Positions 1 to 6,610 of a stretch of 7,731 nucleotides of DNA are shown here, in pieces (the stretch's first letter is position 1; every line of letters begins with the position of its first letter). The stretch lies in NCBI GenBank assembly GCA_035935235.1, contig DASYXG010000358.1:1-7731 (forward strand), in the 5' to 3' direction. Made by a program: the position numbers and the translations under genes. Source of the stretch: DATARH01 sp035935235. Its GTDB lineage: Bacteria; Pseudomonadota; Alphaproteobacteria; ATCC43930; CGMCC-115725. The notes below the pieces were generated by a model. It was not told where the DNA came from, did not search any database, and saw nothing but the letters and a program-made list of their open reading frames with translations.

Positions 1-148
1 TGCTGACTGGAAAGCCTTCGCTGGTCCAGGCCACGCAGGCCGAAACACCCGGGCGCGGCGAGACGGGGGTGCAGATTTCATCGATGGTGATGACGGCCTT
101 ACCACTCTTGTCGTGGCCGGTAACAACCCGCCTTAGTCGCAATGTCAT
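1..148 (-). CDS. Cupin-domain protein, N-terminal part (runs off left edge)
   Basis: This leftward gene starts with ATG at 148-146 and stays open to the window edge, giving 49 codons. A good Shine-Dalgarno GGAGG (complement of 156-160) lies 7 nt upstream and fixes the start. The visible protein begins MTLRLRRVVTGHDKSGKA and continues through VITIDEICTPVSPRPGV. This RRVVTGHD-x-x-GKAV opening is typical of small cupin-domain proteins in Alpha- and Betaproteobacteria that are often found beside oxidoreductase clusters. The metal-binding cupin motifs would lie beyond the edge, so no metal ligand or activity can be checked. The gene diverges from the MDR gene at 218 across a 69-bp gap and may share control with it. 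The cupin call rests on the N-terminal signature only. Confidence 0.7.
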   Translation of the reverse strand, partial: MTLRLRRVVTGHDKSGKAVITIDEICTPVSPRPGVSACVAWTSEGFPVS

Positions 149-217
149 GGCGCTGCCTCCCTGCAAGCGAGGCGACGATCCTGTATCGTGGGCGAGCGAC
201 TGTCGAGTGGAGCAACA
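149..217. promoter_or_regulatory. Divergent intergenic region with a small palindrome
   Basis: These 69 bp must hold the promoters of both the leftward cupin gene and the rightward MDR gene. A perfect palindrome lies in the middle, ACGAT (175-179), five bases, ATCGT (185-189), which is an operator-like layout between divergent genes. I see no convincing -35/-10 pair in either direction. The two ribosome binding sites, GGAGG for the cupin gene and GGAG at 209-212 for the MDR gene, lie at the two ends. The palindrome is short enough to arise by chance. Confidence 0.3.
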
Positions 218-1216
218 ATGCGCGCCATCGTCCTGCACGCCCATGGCGGACCCGAGGCAATCAGCCTCGAACCCAATTATCCCGAGCCGAAACCCAGCGA
301 GGGCGAGGCGCTGATCCAGGTGCGCGCCTGCTCGCTCAACTACCACGACGTCTTCACCCGCCGCGGCATGCCGGGGATCAAGGTGCCACTGCCGGTCGTG
401 CCCGGGCTGGACATCGCTGGAGAGATCGCCGCGCTCGGCCCCGGCGTTATCGGCTGGCAGGTCGGCGCGAAGGTCCTGATCGACCCGATCTACCCCGGCG
501 TCGGTCTCATGGGCGAGATGCGCGACGGCGGGCTGGCAGAATACTGCACGGTCTCGTCGCGACAGCTGATTGCCATTCCGGACGGCGTCAGCTTCGAGGA
601 AGCGGCGGCGATACCGGTAGCCTACGGCACCGCGCACCGCATGATGACGACCAACGGTCCGATCGAGCCGGGTCAGAAGGTGCTCGTGCTGGGCGCCAGC
701 GGCGGAGTCGGCACCGCGGCGGTGATGCTGGCAAAACTGGCCGGCGGCGAGGTCATCGCCGCCGCCAGCACCGATGAGGCGCGCCTCAAGGCGCTGGGCG
801 CCGATCATGTGATCGACTACACCAAGAGCGATTTCGTTCGTGAAATCCACGACCGCTACGGCCGCCCGCAGCGCCGCAGCTATGAGGGCGGCGTCGATGT
901 CGTGGTGAACTACACCGGCGGCGACACCTGGATTCCCTCGCTGCGGGTCGTGAAACGCGGCGGGCGCATCCTCGTCTGCGGCGCCACCGCCGGCTTCTCC
1001 CCGAGTGAAGACCTCCGTTACATCTGGACCTTCGAATTGCGCATTGTCGGCTCGAACAGCTGGGCCCGCGGCGACCTCGAAGCGCTGCTGCGGCTCGCCG
1101 CCAGTCGCAAACTCGTGCCGGTAATTGACCGCGTGCTGCCGCTCGACAAAGGAAGCGAAGCGATCAGCCTGCTCGAGGATCGCGCCGTATTCGGCAAGAT
1201 CATCGTGGTGCCGTGA
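218..1216 (+). CDS. MDR-superfamily NADPH:quinone oxidoreductase-like protein
   Basis: A 332-residue medium-chain dehydrogenase/reductase, close to the usual 320-345 residues. The start is ATG 218, preceded by GGAG at 209-212; an in-frame GTG at 188 has no ribosome site. The N-terminal GroES-like domain has RACSLNYHD (36-44) and PGLDIAGEI (62-70). The usual GHE zinc motif is replaced by GLD and there is no cluster of structural-zinc cysteines, so a zinc-independent quinone-oxidoreductase-like or enoyl-reductase-like enzyme is more likely than an alcohol dehydrogenase. The Rossmann nucleotide motif is LGASGGVG (148-155), and NYTGGDTW and RGGRILVCGATAG follow in the expected order. Such enzymes use NAD(P)H in the cytoplasm on quinones, enones or enoyl thioesters; the substrate here is unknown. 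The stop overlaps the next gene's GTG start (GTGA, 1213-1216), which suggests an operon and a shared pathway. Confidence 0.88.
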   Translation: MRAIVLHAHGGPEAISLEPNYPEPKPSEGEALIQVRACSLNYHDVFTRRGMPGIKVPLPVVPGLDIAGEIAALGPGVIGWQVGAKVLIDPIYPGVGLMGEMRDGGLAEYCTVSSRQLIAIPDGVSFEEAAAIPVAYGTAHRMMTTNGPIEPGQKVLVLGASGGVGTAAVMLAKLAGGEVIAAASTDEARLKALGADHVIDYTKSDFVREIHDRYGRPQRRSYEGGVDVVVNYTGGDTWIPSLRVVKRGGRILVCGATAGFSPSEDLRYIWTFELRIVGSNSWARGDLEALLRLAASRKLVPVIDRVLPLDKGSEAISLLEDRAVFGKIIVVP

Positions 1217-2676
1217 GCTTCGAACCCGTCAATCTCGGGGGCCTCTTCGACCCCGAGGCGCAGCCCGACAAGACCGCGCTGATCGCGGTCACCGCCGACG
1301 GCTCCTACCGCGAGTTCAGCTATGGCGCGCTCGACCGCGCCGCCGCCGCGGTTGCCCGCGATCTGACCTCCGGCGGATTTATGCCGGGCGCGCGCGTCGC
1401 CCTGCTCGGCGCCAATTCGGCCGAATACCTGATCACCTACCTCGGTATCATGCGTGCCGGGCTCGTTGCGGTGCCGATCAACACGCGGCTGCCCGAAGCG
1501 ACGATCGATTTCATCATCGCCGACAGCGAAGCCGCGCTGGTCTTTGCTGACCGCAAACGGCTCGACGCCGAGCCGTTGGTCTTGCCCGCCGAGGGGGGCA
1601 CTAAGTTGCCAGCCGCTCGATCGGAGCCAAATGACGAGGCGATGATCCTCTACACCTCCGGCTCGACCGGACGGCCGAAAGGCGTGCGGTTGTCGCATGC
1701 GGGCCAACTCTGGGCGCTCCGCGCTCGCATCGCCACCTTCGCCGACCCCGCCGGCGATCGTTTCCTGGTTGCGGCGCCGCTCTATCATATGAATGCGCTG
1801 TTCGCATCGAAGACCGCGCTGATGGCCGGCGCGACCCTAGTGCTGCTGCCGAGCTTCACGCCGGAGAGCTACGTCGACGCGGCGGTGCGTTTTCGTTGCA
1901 CCGCACTCACCTCGGTGCCGACGATGATTGCCCGCGTCGTCAAGGAAGAAGCCCGGCTCACGGTCGCTGACCTTTCATCGGTCAAGCGGCTGACGATGGG
2001 TTCGGCGCCGCAGACACAGGCGCTGTGGGACAAGGCGCGCGCCGCGCTGCCCGGCGCGCGGATCGTCATGGGTTACGGCACGACGGAGCACGGTCCCTCG
2101 ACCTTTGGCCCGCATCCCGGAGGCCTGCCGACCCCGGATTTGTCGCTCGGCTATCCGCTTCCCGGCAACGAGGTGCGCCTTGTCGGTGGCGCCAACCCGG
2201 ACGAGGGCGTGCTCGAGGTACGCTGCCCCGCGGTGATGCTGGGCTATGCAAACCTGCCCGAAGCGACGGAGAAGGTCTTGCACGACGGCTGGTATTGGAC
2301 CGGCGATGTGATGCGGCGCACCGCAAACGGCTTCTATTTCTTTGTCGGCCGCGCTGACGACATGTTCGTCTGCTCGGGCGAAAACGTCTATCCGGGGGAG
2401 GTCGAGGCGCTGCTGGAGCGCTATCCTGCCGTGCACCAGGCGAGCGTCGTCCCACTTGTTGACGAGGAACGCGGAATGATCCCGATCGCCTTCATCGTGC
2501 TGCGGTCCGGCGCCGCGGCCGACGAGGCGGAGATCAAGCAATTTGCCTTGGCGAACGCGCCACCGGTGCAGCATCCGCGCCGGGTCTTCTTCAAGGCCGA
2601 ATTGCCGCTGACCGGCACCAACAAGATCGACCGGAAAGCTTTGGCGGAAGAGGCCGCGCTCAGCCTTTCGCGTTGA
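1213..2676 (+). CDS. Class I AMP-dependent acyl-CoA synthetase/ligase
   Basis: A 487-residue adenylate-forming ligase, slightly shorter than typical acyl-CoA synthetases (about 500-560). It starts at GTG 1213 inside the MDR stop codon, so translation is probably coupled. The family motifs are in order: P-loop YTSGSTGRPKG (147-157), YGTTEHG (288-294), the TGD motif in WYWTGDVM (360-367), the hinge region GRADDMFVCSGENVYPGEVE (379-398), and a C-terminal catalytic-lysine region TGTNKIDRKAL with K471 as the likely catalytic residue. The enzyme activates a carboxylic acid as its acyl-AMP and transfers it to CoA in the cytoplasm. Substrate chain length cannot be read from these motifs. All core motifs are present, so it looks active. 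The 3' end overlaps the convergent downstream gene by 17 bp, leaving no room for a separate terminator. Confidence 0.92.
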   Translation: MSFEPVNLGGLFDPEAQPDKTALIAVTADGSYREFSYGALDRAAAAVARDLTSGGFMPGARVALLGANSAEYLITYLGIMRAGLVAVPINTRLPEATIDFIIADSEAALVFADRKRLDAEPLVLPAEGGTKLPAARSEPNDEAMILYTSGSTGRPKGVRLSHAGQLWALRARIATFADPAGDRFLVAAPLYHMNALFASKTALMAGATLVLLPSFTPESYVDAAVRFRCTALTSVPTMIARVVKEEARLTVADLSSVKRLTMGSAPQTQALWDKARAALPGARIVMGYGTTEHGPSTFGPHPGGLPTPDLSLGYPLPGNEVRLVGGANPDEGVLEVRCPAVMLGYANLPEATEKVLHDGWYWTGDVMRRTANGFYFFVGRADDMFVCSGENVYPGEVEALLERYPAVHQASVVPLVDEERGMIPIAFIVLRSGAAADEAEIKQFALANAPPVQHPRRVFFKAELPLTGTNKIDRKALAEEAALSLSR

Positions 2677-3319
2677 AATCCGGGCGCTTGCCGATCCATA
2701 GCAGCTCGGCATCTTTGGCAAGGCTTGGGTCGGAGATGATGGGCAAGAAAATCTTCGCCGTTGCCATCGCCCGCTTCAGCTGCAGTGCGGACTCGGGCGG
2801 CGATTTTTCATCGTGCACGACCAGCGCCATGCCGGTGATATCGGCGAGGTTTTGCGGCGCGGCGCGGCGGATCTGGCTGCCCTCGATCTGCCACCCGGCG
2901 ATCTGCAGCTTGGTGGCGATGGCAAGCGCATAGTCGCCGGCGTCTGTACCGCCGGGGTTGGCGAGGATTGCGATCGTCGCGCTCGGCTTTCCGACGAGAG
3001 CTTGCACAATCGTCTGAGCCTGATCGGCGCTGAGTGTGCGCGGCGTGTCGTCCGCCGGCACTCCCTCGATCTCGTCGAGCTTGGCGACGACGATCTGAGG
3101 ATCGAGCCGGTGCTGCAGCACATAGGTAAGTATGCCGGCAAGCTGGCTGCCGAATTCCTCGCTGACCCCAACGCAATTGATCATCACCTGACCTTGGTCC
3201 TGCGAGATCAGAGCGCCCGAGACAACGCCGCAACCCGGGCCTTGCGGTGCATCGTCAGCCCAGGTGGACACGGGGAACAGAACGAGAGCGCTGAGGAGAG
3301 CGGGAATGAGCGATTTCAT
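2660..3319 (-). CDS. Exported protein of unknown function
   Basis: A 219-residue protein that I do not recognise as a named family. I chose ATG at 3319-3317 because it gives a clean Sec signal peptide: MKS, then the hydrophobic stretch LIPALLSALVLFPVSTW, with likely cleavage after A21 (STWA/DD). An in-frame TTG at 3352 would add 11 residues ahead of the signal. The ribosome site is weak. The mature part starts with a Gly/Cys-rich stretch containing C30 and C49 (MINCVGVSEEFGSQLAG), which could form a disulfide. It is followed by LDPQIVVAKLDEIEGV and an alternating alpha/beta C-terminus ending LLWIGKRPDFNAKG. Short INC-x-GV-type segments like this are common in exported hypothetical proteins of rhizobia. 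The gene is convergent with the acyl-CoA synthetase, overlapping it by 17 bp, so it is probably a separate transcription unit. Periplasmic location is inferred. Confidence 0.8.
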   Translation of the reverse strand: MKSLIPALLSALVLFPVSTWADDAPQGPGCGVVSGALISQDQGQVMINCVGVSEEFGSQLAGILTYVLQHRLDPQIVVAKLDEIEGVPADDTPRTLSADQAQTIVQALVGKPSATIAILANPGGTDAGDYALAIATKLQIAGWQIEGSQIRRAAPQNLADITGMALVVHDEKSPPESALQLKRAMATAKIFLPIISDPSLAKDAELLWIGKRPDFNAKG

Positions 3320-3440
3320 CGGCCTGACCGAGCTGGAAATCCGAAGCCACAACCCTACGCTAAGTTTGCTTAACGCCAGGTTGACAGCGGCCGGCTAACA
3401 GCGCTCCCCTCGCCCCATCACTTTGCGAAGGGAGGGCCCC
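3320..3440. other. Divergent intergenic region, no firm promoter seen
   Basis: The 121 bp between the leftward exported-protein gene and the rightward lyase gene should contain both promoters. An exact TTGACA occurs at 3381-3386 on the plus strand, but nothing resembling a -10 lies 16-18 bp further on. An imperfect palindrome, CGCTAAG-TTTG-CTTAACG, lies at about 3358-3375 and could be an operator. The only firm signal is the strong ribosome site GGGAGGG (3430-3436) just before the lyase ATG. Confidence 0.3.
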
Positions 3441-4307
3441 ATGACCCCACGTCGGCAGCTGCGGCAACTCATCGCCCGCGGGGGCTACACGATAGTGCCG
3501 GGCGCCTACGACACGCTGACCGCGCGCCTCGTCGAGGCAGCCGGATTCGATGCGGTGTACCTCACCGGCGGCGGGTTTTCGCGCGCCAGCGGCTATCCCG
3601 ATCTGGGCCTCCTGACCGTGGTCGAGAACGTGCATTTCATCGGCCTCACCGTCGAGGCGGTCGGCATTCCGGTGATCGCCGACGCCGATACCGGCTATGG
3701 CAACGCGATCAACGTCATCCGCACCGTTCGCGAATACGAGAAATCGGGGGTCGCCGGGTTTCACATCGAGGACCAGGTCGCGCCCAAGAAATGCGGCCAT
3801 TACGAGGGTAAGGAGGTGATCCCCAAGACCGAGATGGTCGGCAAGATCAAGGCGGCGGTCGACACGCGGCGCGATCCTGAGATGGTCATTATCGCCCGCT
3901 CCGACGCGCGCGCCGTCGAGGGCCTCAACGCGGCGATCGATCGGGTCAACGCCTATCTCGAGGCCGGCGCCGATGTCGGCTTTGTCGAGGCGCCGCAAAC
4001 GGTCGAGGAGCTGCGCATTGTCGGCCGCAGCGTCAACGGGCCGAACCTGGTCAACGTATTCGAGGGCGGCAAGACACCGATGCAGTCGGCCGCCGAGCTC
4101 GAGGAAATGGGCTTCCGCCTCGGCATATATCCGTCGCAGACCCACCGCGCCGCGATCCGCGCCGCCCAGCGCGTCCTCGCTGTGCTCAAGGAGGACGGCC
4201 ACACCACCCGCATCGAACCCGAGCTCTGCACCTTCCAGGAACGCGAGATTGCCGTCGGTACCGCGGCCTGGCGAGCGTTGGAAGAGAAGTACCTCAGCCT
4301 CGATTAG
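3441..4307 (+). CDS. Isocitrate lyase/PEP mutase superfamily carbon-carbon lyase
   Basis: A 288-residue (beta/alpha)8-barrel enzyme, the usual length for 2-methylisocitrate lyase-like members. The start is ATG 3441, 4 nt after GGGAGGG (3430-3436); an in-frame TTG at 3423 lies upstream of that site and is rejected. Motifs are PGAYDTLTARL (20-30), GYPDLGLLT (51-59), the Mg-binding segment IADADTGYGN (79-88), HIEDQ (108-112) and KKCGH (116-120) with C118. A KKCGH cysteine is the signature of true lyases (isocitrate, 2-methylisocitrate, 2,3-dimethylmalate lyase), and it is absent from oxaloacetate decarboxylases and PEP mutases. The predicted reaction is retro-aldol cleavage of a substituted malate or isocitrate. 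It could be 2-methylisocitrate or dimethylmalate lyase, but no prpC or prpD homologue is visible nearby, so the substrate is left open. The transposon lies 47 bp downstream of the stop, including the target duplication, and does not interrupt the gene. Confidence 0.88.
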   Translation: MTPRRQLRQLIARGGYTIVPGAYDTLTARLVEAAGFDAVYLTGGGFSRASGYPDLGLLTVVENVHFIGLTVEAVGIPVIADADTGYGNAINVIRTVREYEKSGVAGFHIEDQVAPKKCGHYEGKEVIPKTEMVGKIKAAVDTRRDPEMVIIARSDARAVEGLNAAIDRVNAYLEAGADVGFVEAPQTVEELRIVGRSVNGPNLVNVFEGGKTPMQSAAELEEMGFRLGIYPSQTHRAAIRAAQRVLAVLKEDGHTTRIEPELCTFQEREIAVGTAAWRALEEKYLSLD

Positions 4308-4346
4308 GCGGGCGCCGGACGCGCTAGTGCCATTTAATTGAATCAG

Positions 4347-4354
4347 ATAATTCG
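4347..4354. repeat. Left target-site duplication ATAATTCG
   Basis: This 8-bp copy is identical to 6670-6677. Matching stops exactly at both sides (G4346 against C6669; G4355 against A6678), so the duplication is eight bases. Confidence 0.92.
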
Positions 4355-4376
4355 GGGAATTATATACTTGCCTCCC
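4355..4376 (+). repeat. Left terminal inverted repeat (IRL)
   Basis: Reads GGGAATTATATACTT, then two bases differing from IRR, then CCTCCC. It matches the reverse complement of 6648-6669 at 20 of 22 positions; similarity ends beyond that. Confidence 0.93.
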
Positions 4377-4391
4377 TTACCCCGAAAAATC

Positions 4392-4400
4392 TGGTATCCT
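4392..4400 (+). promoter_or_regulatory. Possible extended -10 promoter of the passenger gene
   Basis: TGGTATCCT fits an extended -10 element (TGnTATnnT). A TTGCCT at 4368-4373 resembles a -35 but lies 21 bp away, too far for a standard promoter, so the extended -10 would have to do most of the work. The predicted start would be near 4407, about 25 nt before the ATG at 4432. Support is sequence resemblance and position only. Confidence 0.4.
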
Positions 4401-4419
4401 CGGCGTCGAAAAGCCGAGG
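4398..4419 (+). promoter_or_regulatory. Hairpin upstream of the passenger gene, right arm over a GAGG site
   Basis: CCTCGGC (4398-4404) and GCCGAGG (4413-4419) form a perfect 7-bp stem with an 8-nt loop. The right arm holds GAGG (4416-4419), the only purine-rich candidate ribosome site for ATG 4432, although its 12-nt spacing is long. The left arm overlaps the proposed -10 and would be missing from a transcript starting near 4407. The stem could therefore hide the ribosome site only in read-through RNA. There is no T-run after it, so it is not a typical terminator. Confidence 0.5.
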
Positions 4420-4431
4420 ACTATCTGACGC

Positions 4432-5548
4432 ATGGCGAGGGAAAAAGAGCCGCGTAGGTGGACTCCACAAGGAACGCCGACAGAAAGCGCGAGCGCCCGC
4501 CTGTTTGATCCTCAAACAATGCCGCCTGCTGATAACCACATGGCTGAATATGCCGTGCGCAAGAAGCAGGAAATGGCTTTGGATAAGGCGTTGCGGGGCA
4601 CCACTATGCCGCCTGAGCCAATGCCATCATCGCTACCTTCAGACGCATCCCTTCCGGGCCATGGCGATGAGCCACCTACGGGGTTTTTTGCGATGTCGGT
4701 GGCAATTCTGTGGGCCGTGCTTGCCTTTGCCTGTGGGTTTGAGGCGATCGTCTATTTTAATTCATGGATCGTTAGTCGTAATTTCCAGGACGCGCTTGTT
4801 TCCGGGGTTGATCTTGTTCTGTGTTTCGCGCTCGGAGGGATTGCATTGACCCTCTGGCAGCGACGGGAATGGTTACCCCAGAGAATAGCCGAAGCGGCGC
4901 GAGCGGTAGCCTTGAACCCTGCCGTGTGGGTCGCCGTAGTTTTGATAATACTTGCTCCACAAATATGGTCACAGAAAATTGCCGCAACCTCATCCACAGA
5001 CGAGATTGCTAAAGCAGTTCTTGCTGGTCTTAAAGGAACCTCATTATCTCAGACCGTCAATGCCCAGCCGCCAGATTTATTTATGAAAACACAGGTCGTG
5101 CAAGATGGATTCAATAATAAGCCGGGCCGTCAACCTGCTGTTTTGTATGATGGGCAATTTATAAAGACAGGTCGCCATCTGCGTTTTTTTTGTTGAATAT
5201 CAACAGATGCCGGGGATCGCTACCGCTGGTATCCGGGTGAAGATTGCCGAAATTTCGGATTATGTGCGCGACGATCACGTGCAATATCCCATTATGTATA
5301 GAGAAGATAACCCACATGGCAGCGGGTATATTTTTTATTGGGGAAATTTTAACGACGAACCACACTTGGCTAATGTCAGTAATAAAGCGGGCGCTCGTAT
5401 CCTGATCGTCGATGATGACGGTAATGAGCAGCATTACTATTTTATGATATCTCCCGGCAACGTAAACGGAAATTCATTTCCTCTTATTCTTACGCAACGC
5501 GATTTCTCGTTTGTTCAGCAATGGGAAGATCGCGATGCAAAGAAATAG
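4432..5548 (+). pseudogene. Passenger membrane-protein gene, frame interrupted at a T8 run
   Basis: Two abutting frames (ATG 4432 to TGA 5196, 254 codons; then open to TAG 5548) read as one gene if one T of the eight at 5184-5191 is skipped. The join then reads HLRFFVEYQQMPGIATAG without a stop, giving 371 residues. I do not recognise the family. The first 84 residues are polar and Pro/Ser-rich. Three hydrophobic segments follow at about 85-109, 121-142 and 162-181, with a positively charged loop QRREWLPQRIAEAAR between the second and third. The positive-inside rule then gives N-in/C-out with a soluble, probably beta-rich extracytoplasmic domain of about 190 residues. The shift removes about 118 residues of that domain. 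The second frame's first ATG (5207) lacks a ribosome site. Base composition is clearly more AT-rich than the flanks, suggesting foreign origin. It may be a decayed gene, a sequencing error, or a gene expressed by slippage. Confidence 0.75.
5184..5191 (+). other. T8 homopolymer at the frame junction
   Basis: Eight consecutive T follow CG. Losing one base joins the passenger's two frames. Runs of this length are prone to replication indels, sequencing miscounts and RNA-polymerase slippage, and the sequence alone cannot tell these apart. Confidence 0.85.
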
Positions 5549-5550
5549 AG

Positions 5551-5685
5551 CTATGCCAGCCGTTTCTTGCGTGCTGCCTTCTTTCGCTTCTTCGCAGCCT
5601 TGGCCTTTGCGGCCTTCGGACGGTAGGCCAGCACCTTGTCGGCGATGGCCTCCAGTTCCTTGGGGAGCTTTGGTATCTCGGTCAA
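5551..5685 (-). CDS. Small lysine-rich basic protein coupled to the transposase
   Basis: A 44-codon frame starting at TTG (5685-5683), which overlaps the transposase TGA as TTGA, and ending with TAG at 5553-5551, only 2 bp from the passenger's stop. The product runs TEIPKLPKELEAIADKVLAYRP, an amphipathic-looking half, then a tail of Lys, Arg and Ala only before the final Leu-Ala (KAAKAKAAKKRKKAARKKR). The tail resembles histone-H1-like or nucleic-acid-binding tails. AAGG about 10 nt ahead of the TTG could act as ribosome site, but coupled re-initiation or frameshifted extension of the transposase is also possible. The tight packing between two stops argues that it is coding rather than spacer. 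An accessory DNA- or RNA-binding role in transposition is inference; I do not know a named family. Confidence 0.6.
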   Translation of the reverse strand: MTEIPKLPKELEAIADKVLAYRPKAAKAKAAKKRKKAARKKRLA

Positions 5686-6602
5686 TGGATCAGCGCCTTG
5701 TAGGTGAGCCGCTTGCCCGCAACGCCGTCCGCGAAGCTGTCCAGCCGTTGCAGGGTGTGCCGCTCCACATTGCCCTCGTTGAGCCGAAAAGTGAACTCGT
5801 TGAGGTAACGATCAAGGTGCTTTTCGCTGACGTGATGGTAGGTGCCGTAGATGCCGCGTTGCAGCACCGCCCATACCGCTTCGACGCTGTTTGTCGTCAC
5901 GCCGTCGCGGACGTACTCGCCTTGCTTGTGGTTGACCGTCTCGTGCTTGAACGACCAACCGAGACCTCGGTATCCGCCCCATTCGTCGGTGTGGATTGTC
6001 GAACCAGCTTCAACGGCCTTGTAAATCGTCGGGAAAAGCGTGGCCCCATCGCTGCCCGATACCACTTGGGCCTTCGTACGACCGGCGCGCTCACGCATGC
6101 CCAGCACCACGGTCTTATTGGCTGGGCCGGGCTTCATGTTTTGACGCTGGCGGGCGCTCTTGTGCATGTTCTTCGAGAGACCGCCAATATACGCCTCGTC
6201 GATCTCGACGATCCCGCTGAGCTTGCCGAAGTCCTTGCCGCACGCCTCGCGCAGCCGCCCGAGCATGAACCACGCCGACTTCTGGGTGATGCCGATCTCC
6301 TTGGCGAGTTGCATGGACGAGATGCCCTTCCGCGCCGTCACGACGAGGTACATCGCGTAGACCCACTTGTGCAGCGGAATGTGCGACCGCTCCATGACCG
6401 TACCAGTGCGGACGGTGAAGTCCTCCTGGCATTGGTTGCAACGGTAGAAGCCACCCTTGCGCGTCGTGATGCGCTCGCCAAGGCCACAGACCGGACAGCG
6501 AGGGCCGTTCGGCCACAGGCGACTCTCAAACCATAACCGCGCCGTTTCGGCGTCGGGCACCAACTCGAAAAGCTGGAAAGTCGAAATCGTGCTCTTGCTC
6601 AT
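5682..6602 (-). CDS. IS1595-family (ISXO2-like) transposase
   Basis: A 306-residue intact DDE-type transposase, full length for the family. ATG at 6602-6600 has AAGGGG 7 nt upstream. An N-terminal zinc ribbon has C36-PV-C39 and C55-NQ-C58. A helical region with GISSMQLAKEIGITQKSAW (93-111) looks like a helix-turn-helix. The catalytic domain shows D135 in EIDEAYIGG, D206 in IHTDEWGGY, and TTNSVEAVWAVLQRGIYG, where N238 or E241 supplies the third acidic/amide position and R249 the following basic residue. The C-terminus has the family's YHHVSEKHLDRYLNEFTFRLN block. It cuts and joins the element's ends in the cytoplasm. No motif is missing, so it should be active. Its stop overlaps the start of the small basic ORF by four bases. 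Confidence 0.95.
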   Translation of the reverse strand: MSKSTISTFQLFELVPDAETARLWFESRLWPNGPRCPVCGLGERITTRKGGFYRCNQCQEDFTVRTGTVMERSHIPLHKWVYAMYLVVTARKGISSMQLAKEIGITQKSAWFMLGRLREACGKDFGKLSGIVEIDEAYIGGLSKNMHKSARQRQNMKPGPANKTVVLGMRERAGRTKAQVVSGSDGATLFPTIYKAVEAGSTIHTDEWGGYRGLGWSFKHETVNHKQGEYVRDGVTTNSVEAVWAVLQRGIYGTYHHVSEKHLDRYLNEFTFRLNEGNVERHTLQRLDSFADGVAGKRLTYKALIH

Positions 6603-6610
6603 GGCGTAGC

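Noticed and set aside
142..777. A 211-codon plus-strand frame overlapping the MDR gene
   Set aside because: The product is extremely Arg/Gly/Ala-rich and no motif is present. The MDR frame explains the same bases.
1975..2721. A 248-codon minus-strand frame under the acyl-CoA synthetase
   Set aside because: It is a shadow of the synthetase frame, without recognisable motifs or a ribosome site.
3381..3386. Exact TTGACA as a -35 box for the lyase gene
   Set aside because: There is no -10-like sequence at 16-18 bp distance. It may be chance.
3360..4202. A 280-codon minus-strand frame opposite the lyase gene
   Set aside because: It is the antisense of a well-conserved barrel enzyme; its composition is Asp/Arg/Gly/Leu-heavy and it has no motifs.
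5511..6536. A 341-codon plus-strand frame opposite the transposase
   Set aside because: It is antisense to an intact, motif-complete transposase, and its product is a low-complexity Arg/Ala/Leu/Val-rich sequence without domains. It is a GC-driven shadow.
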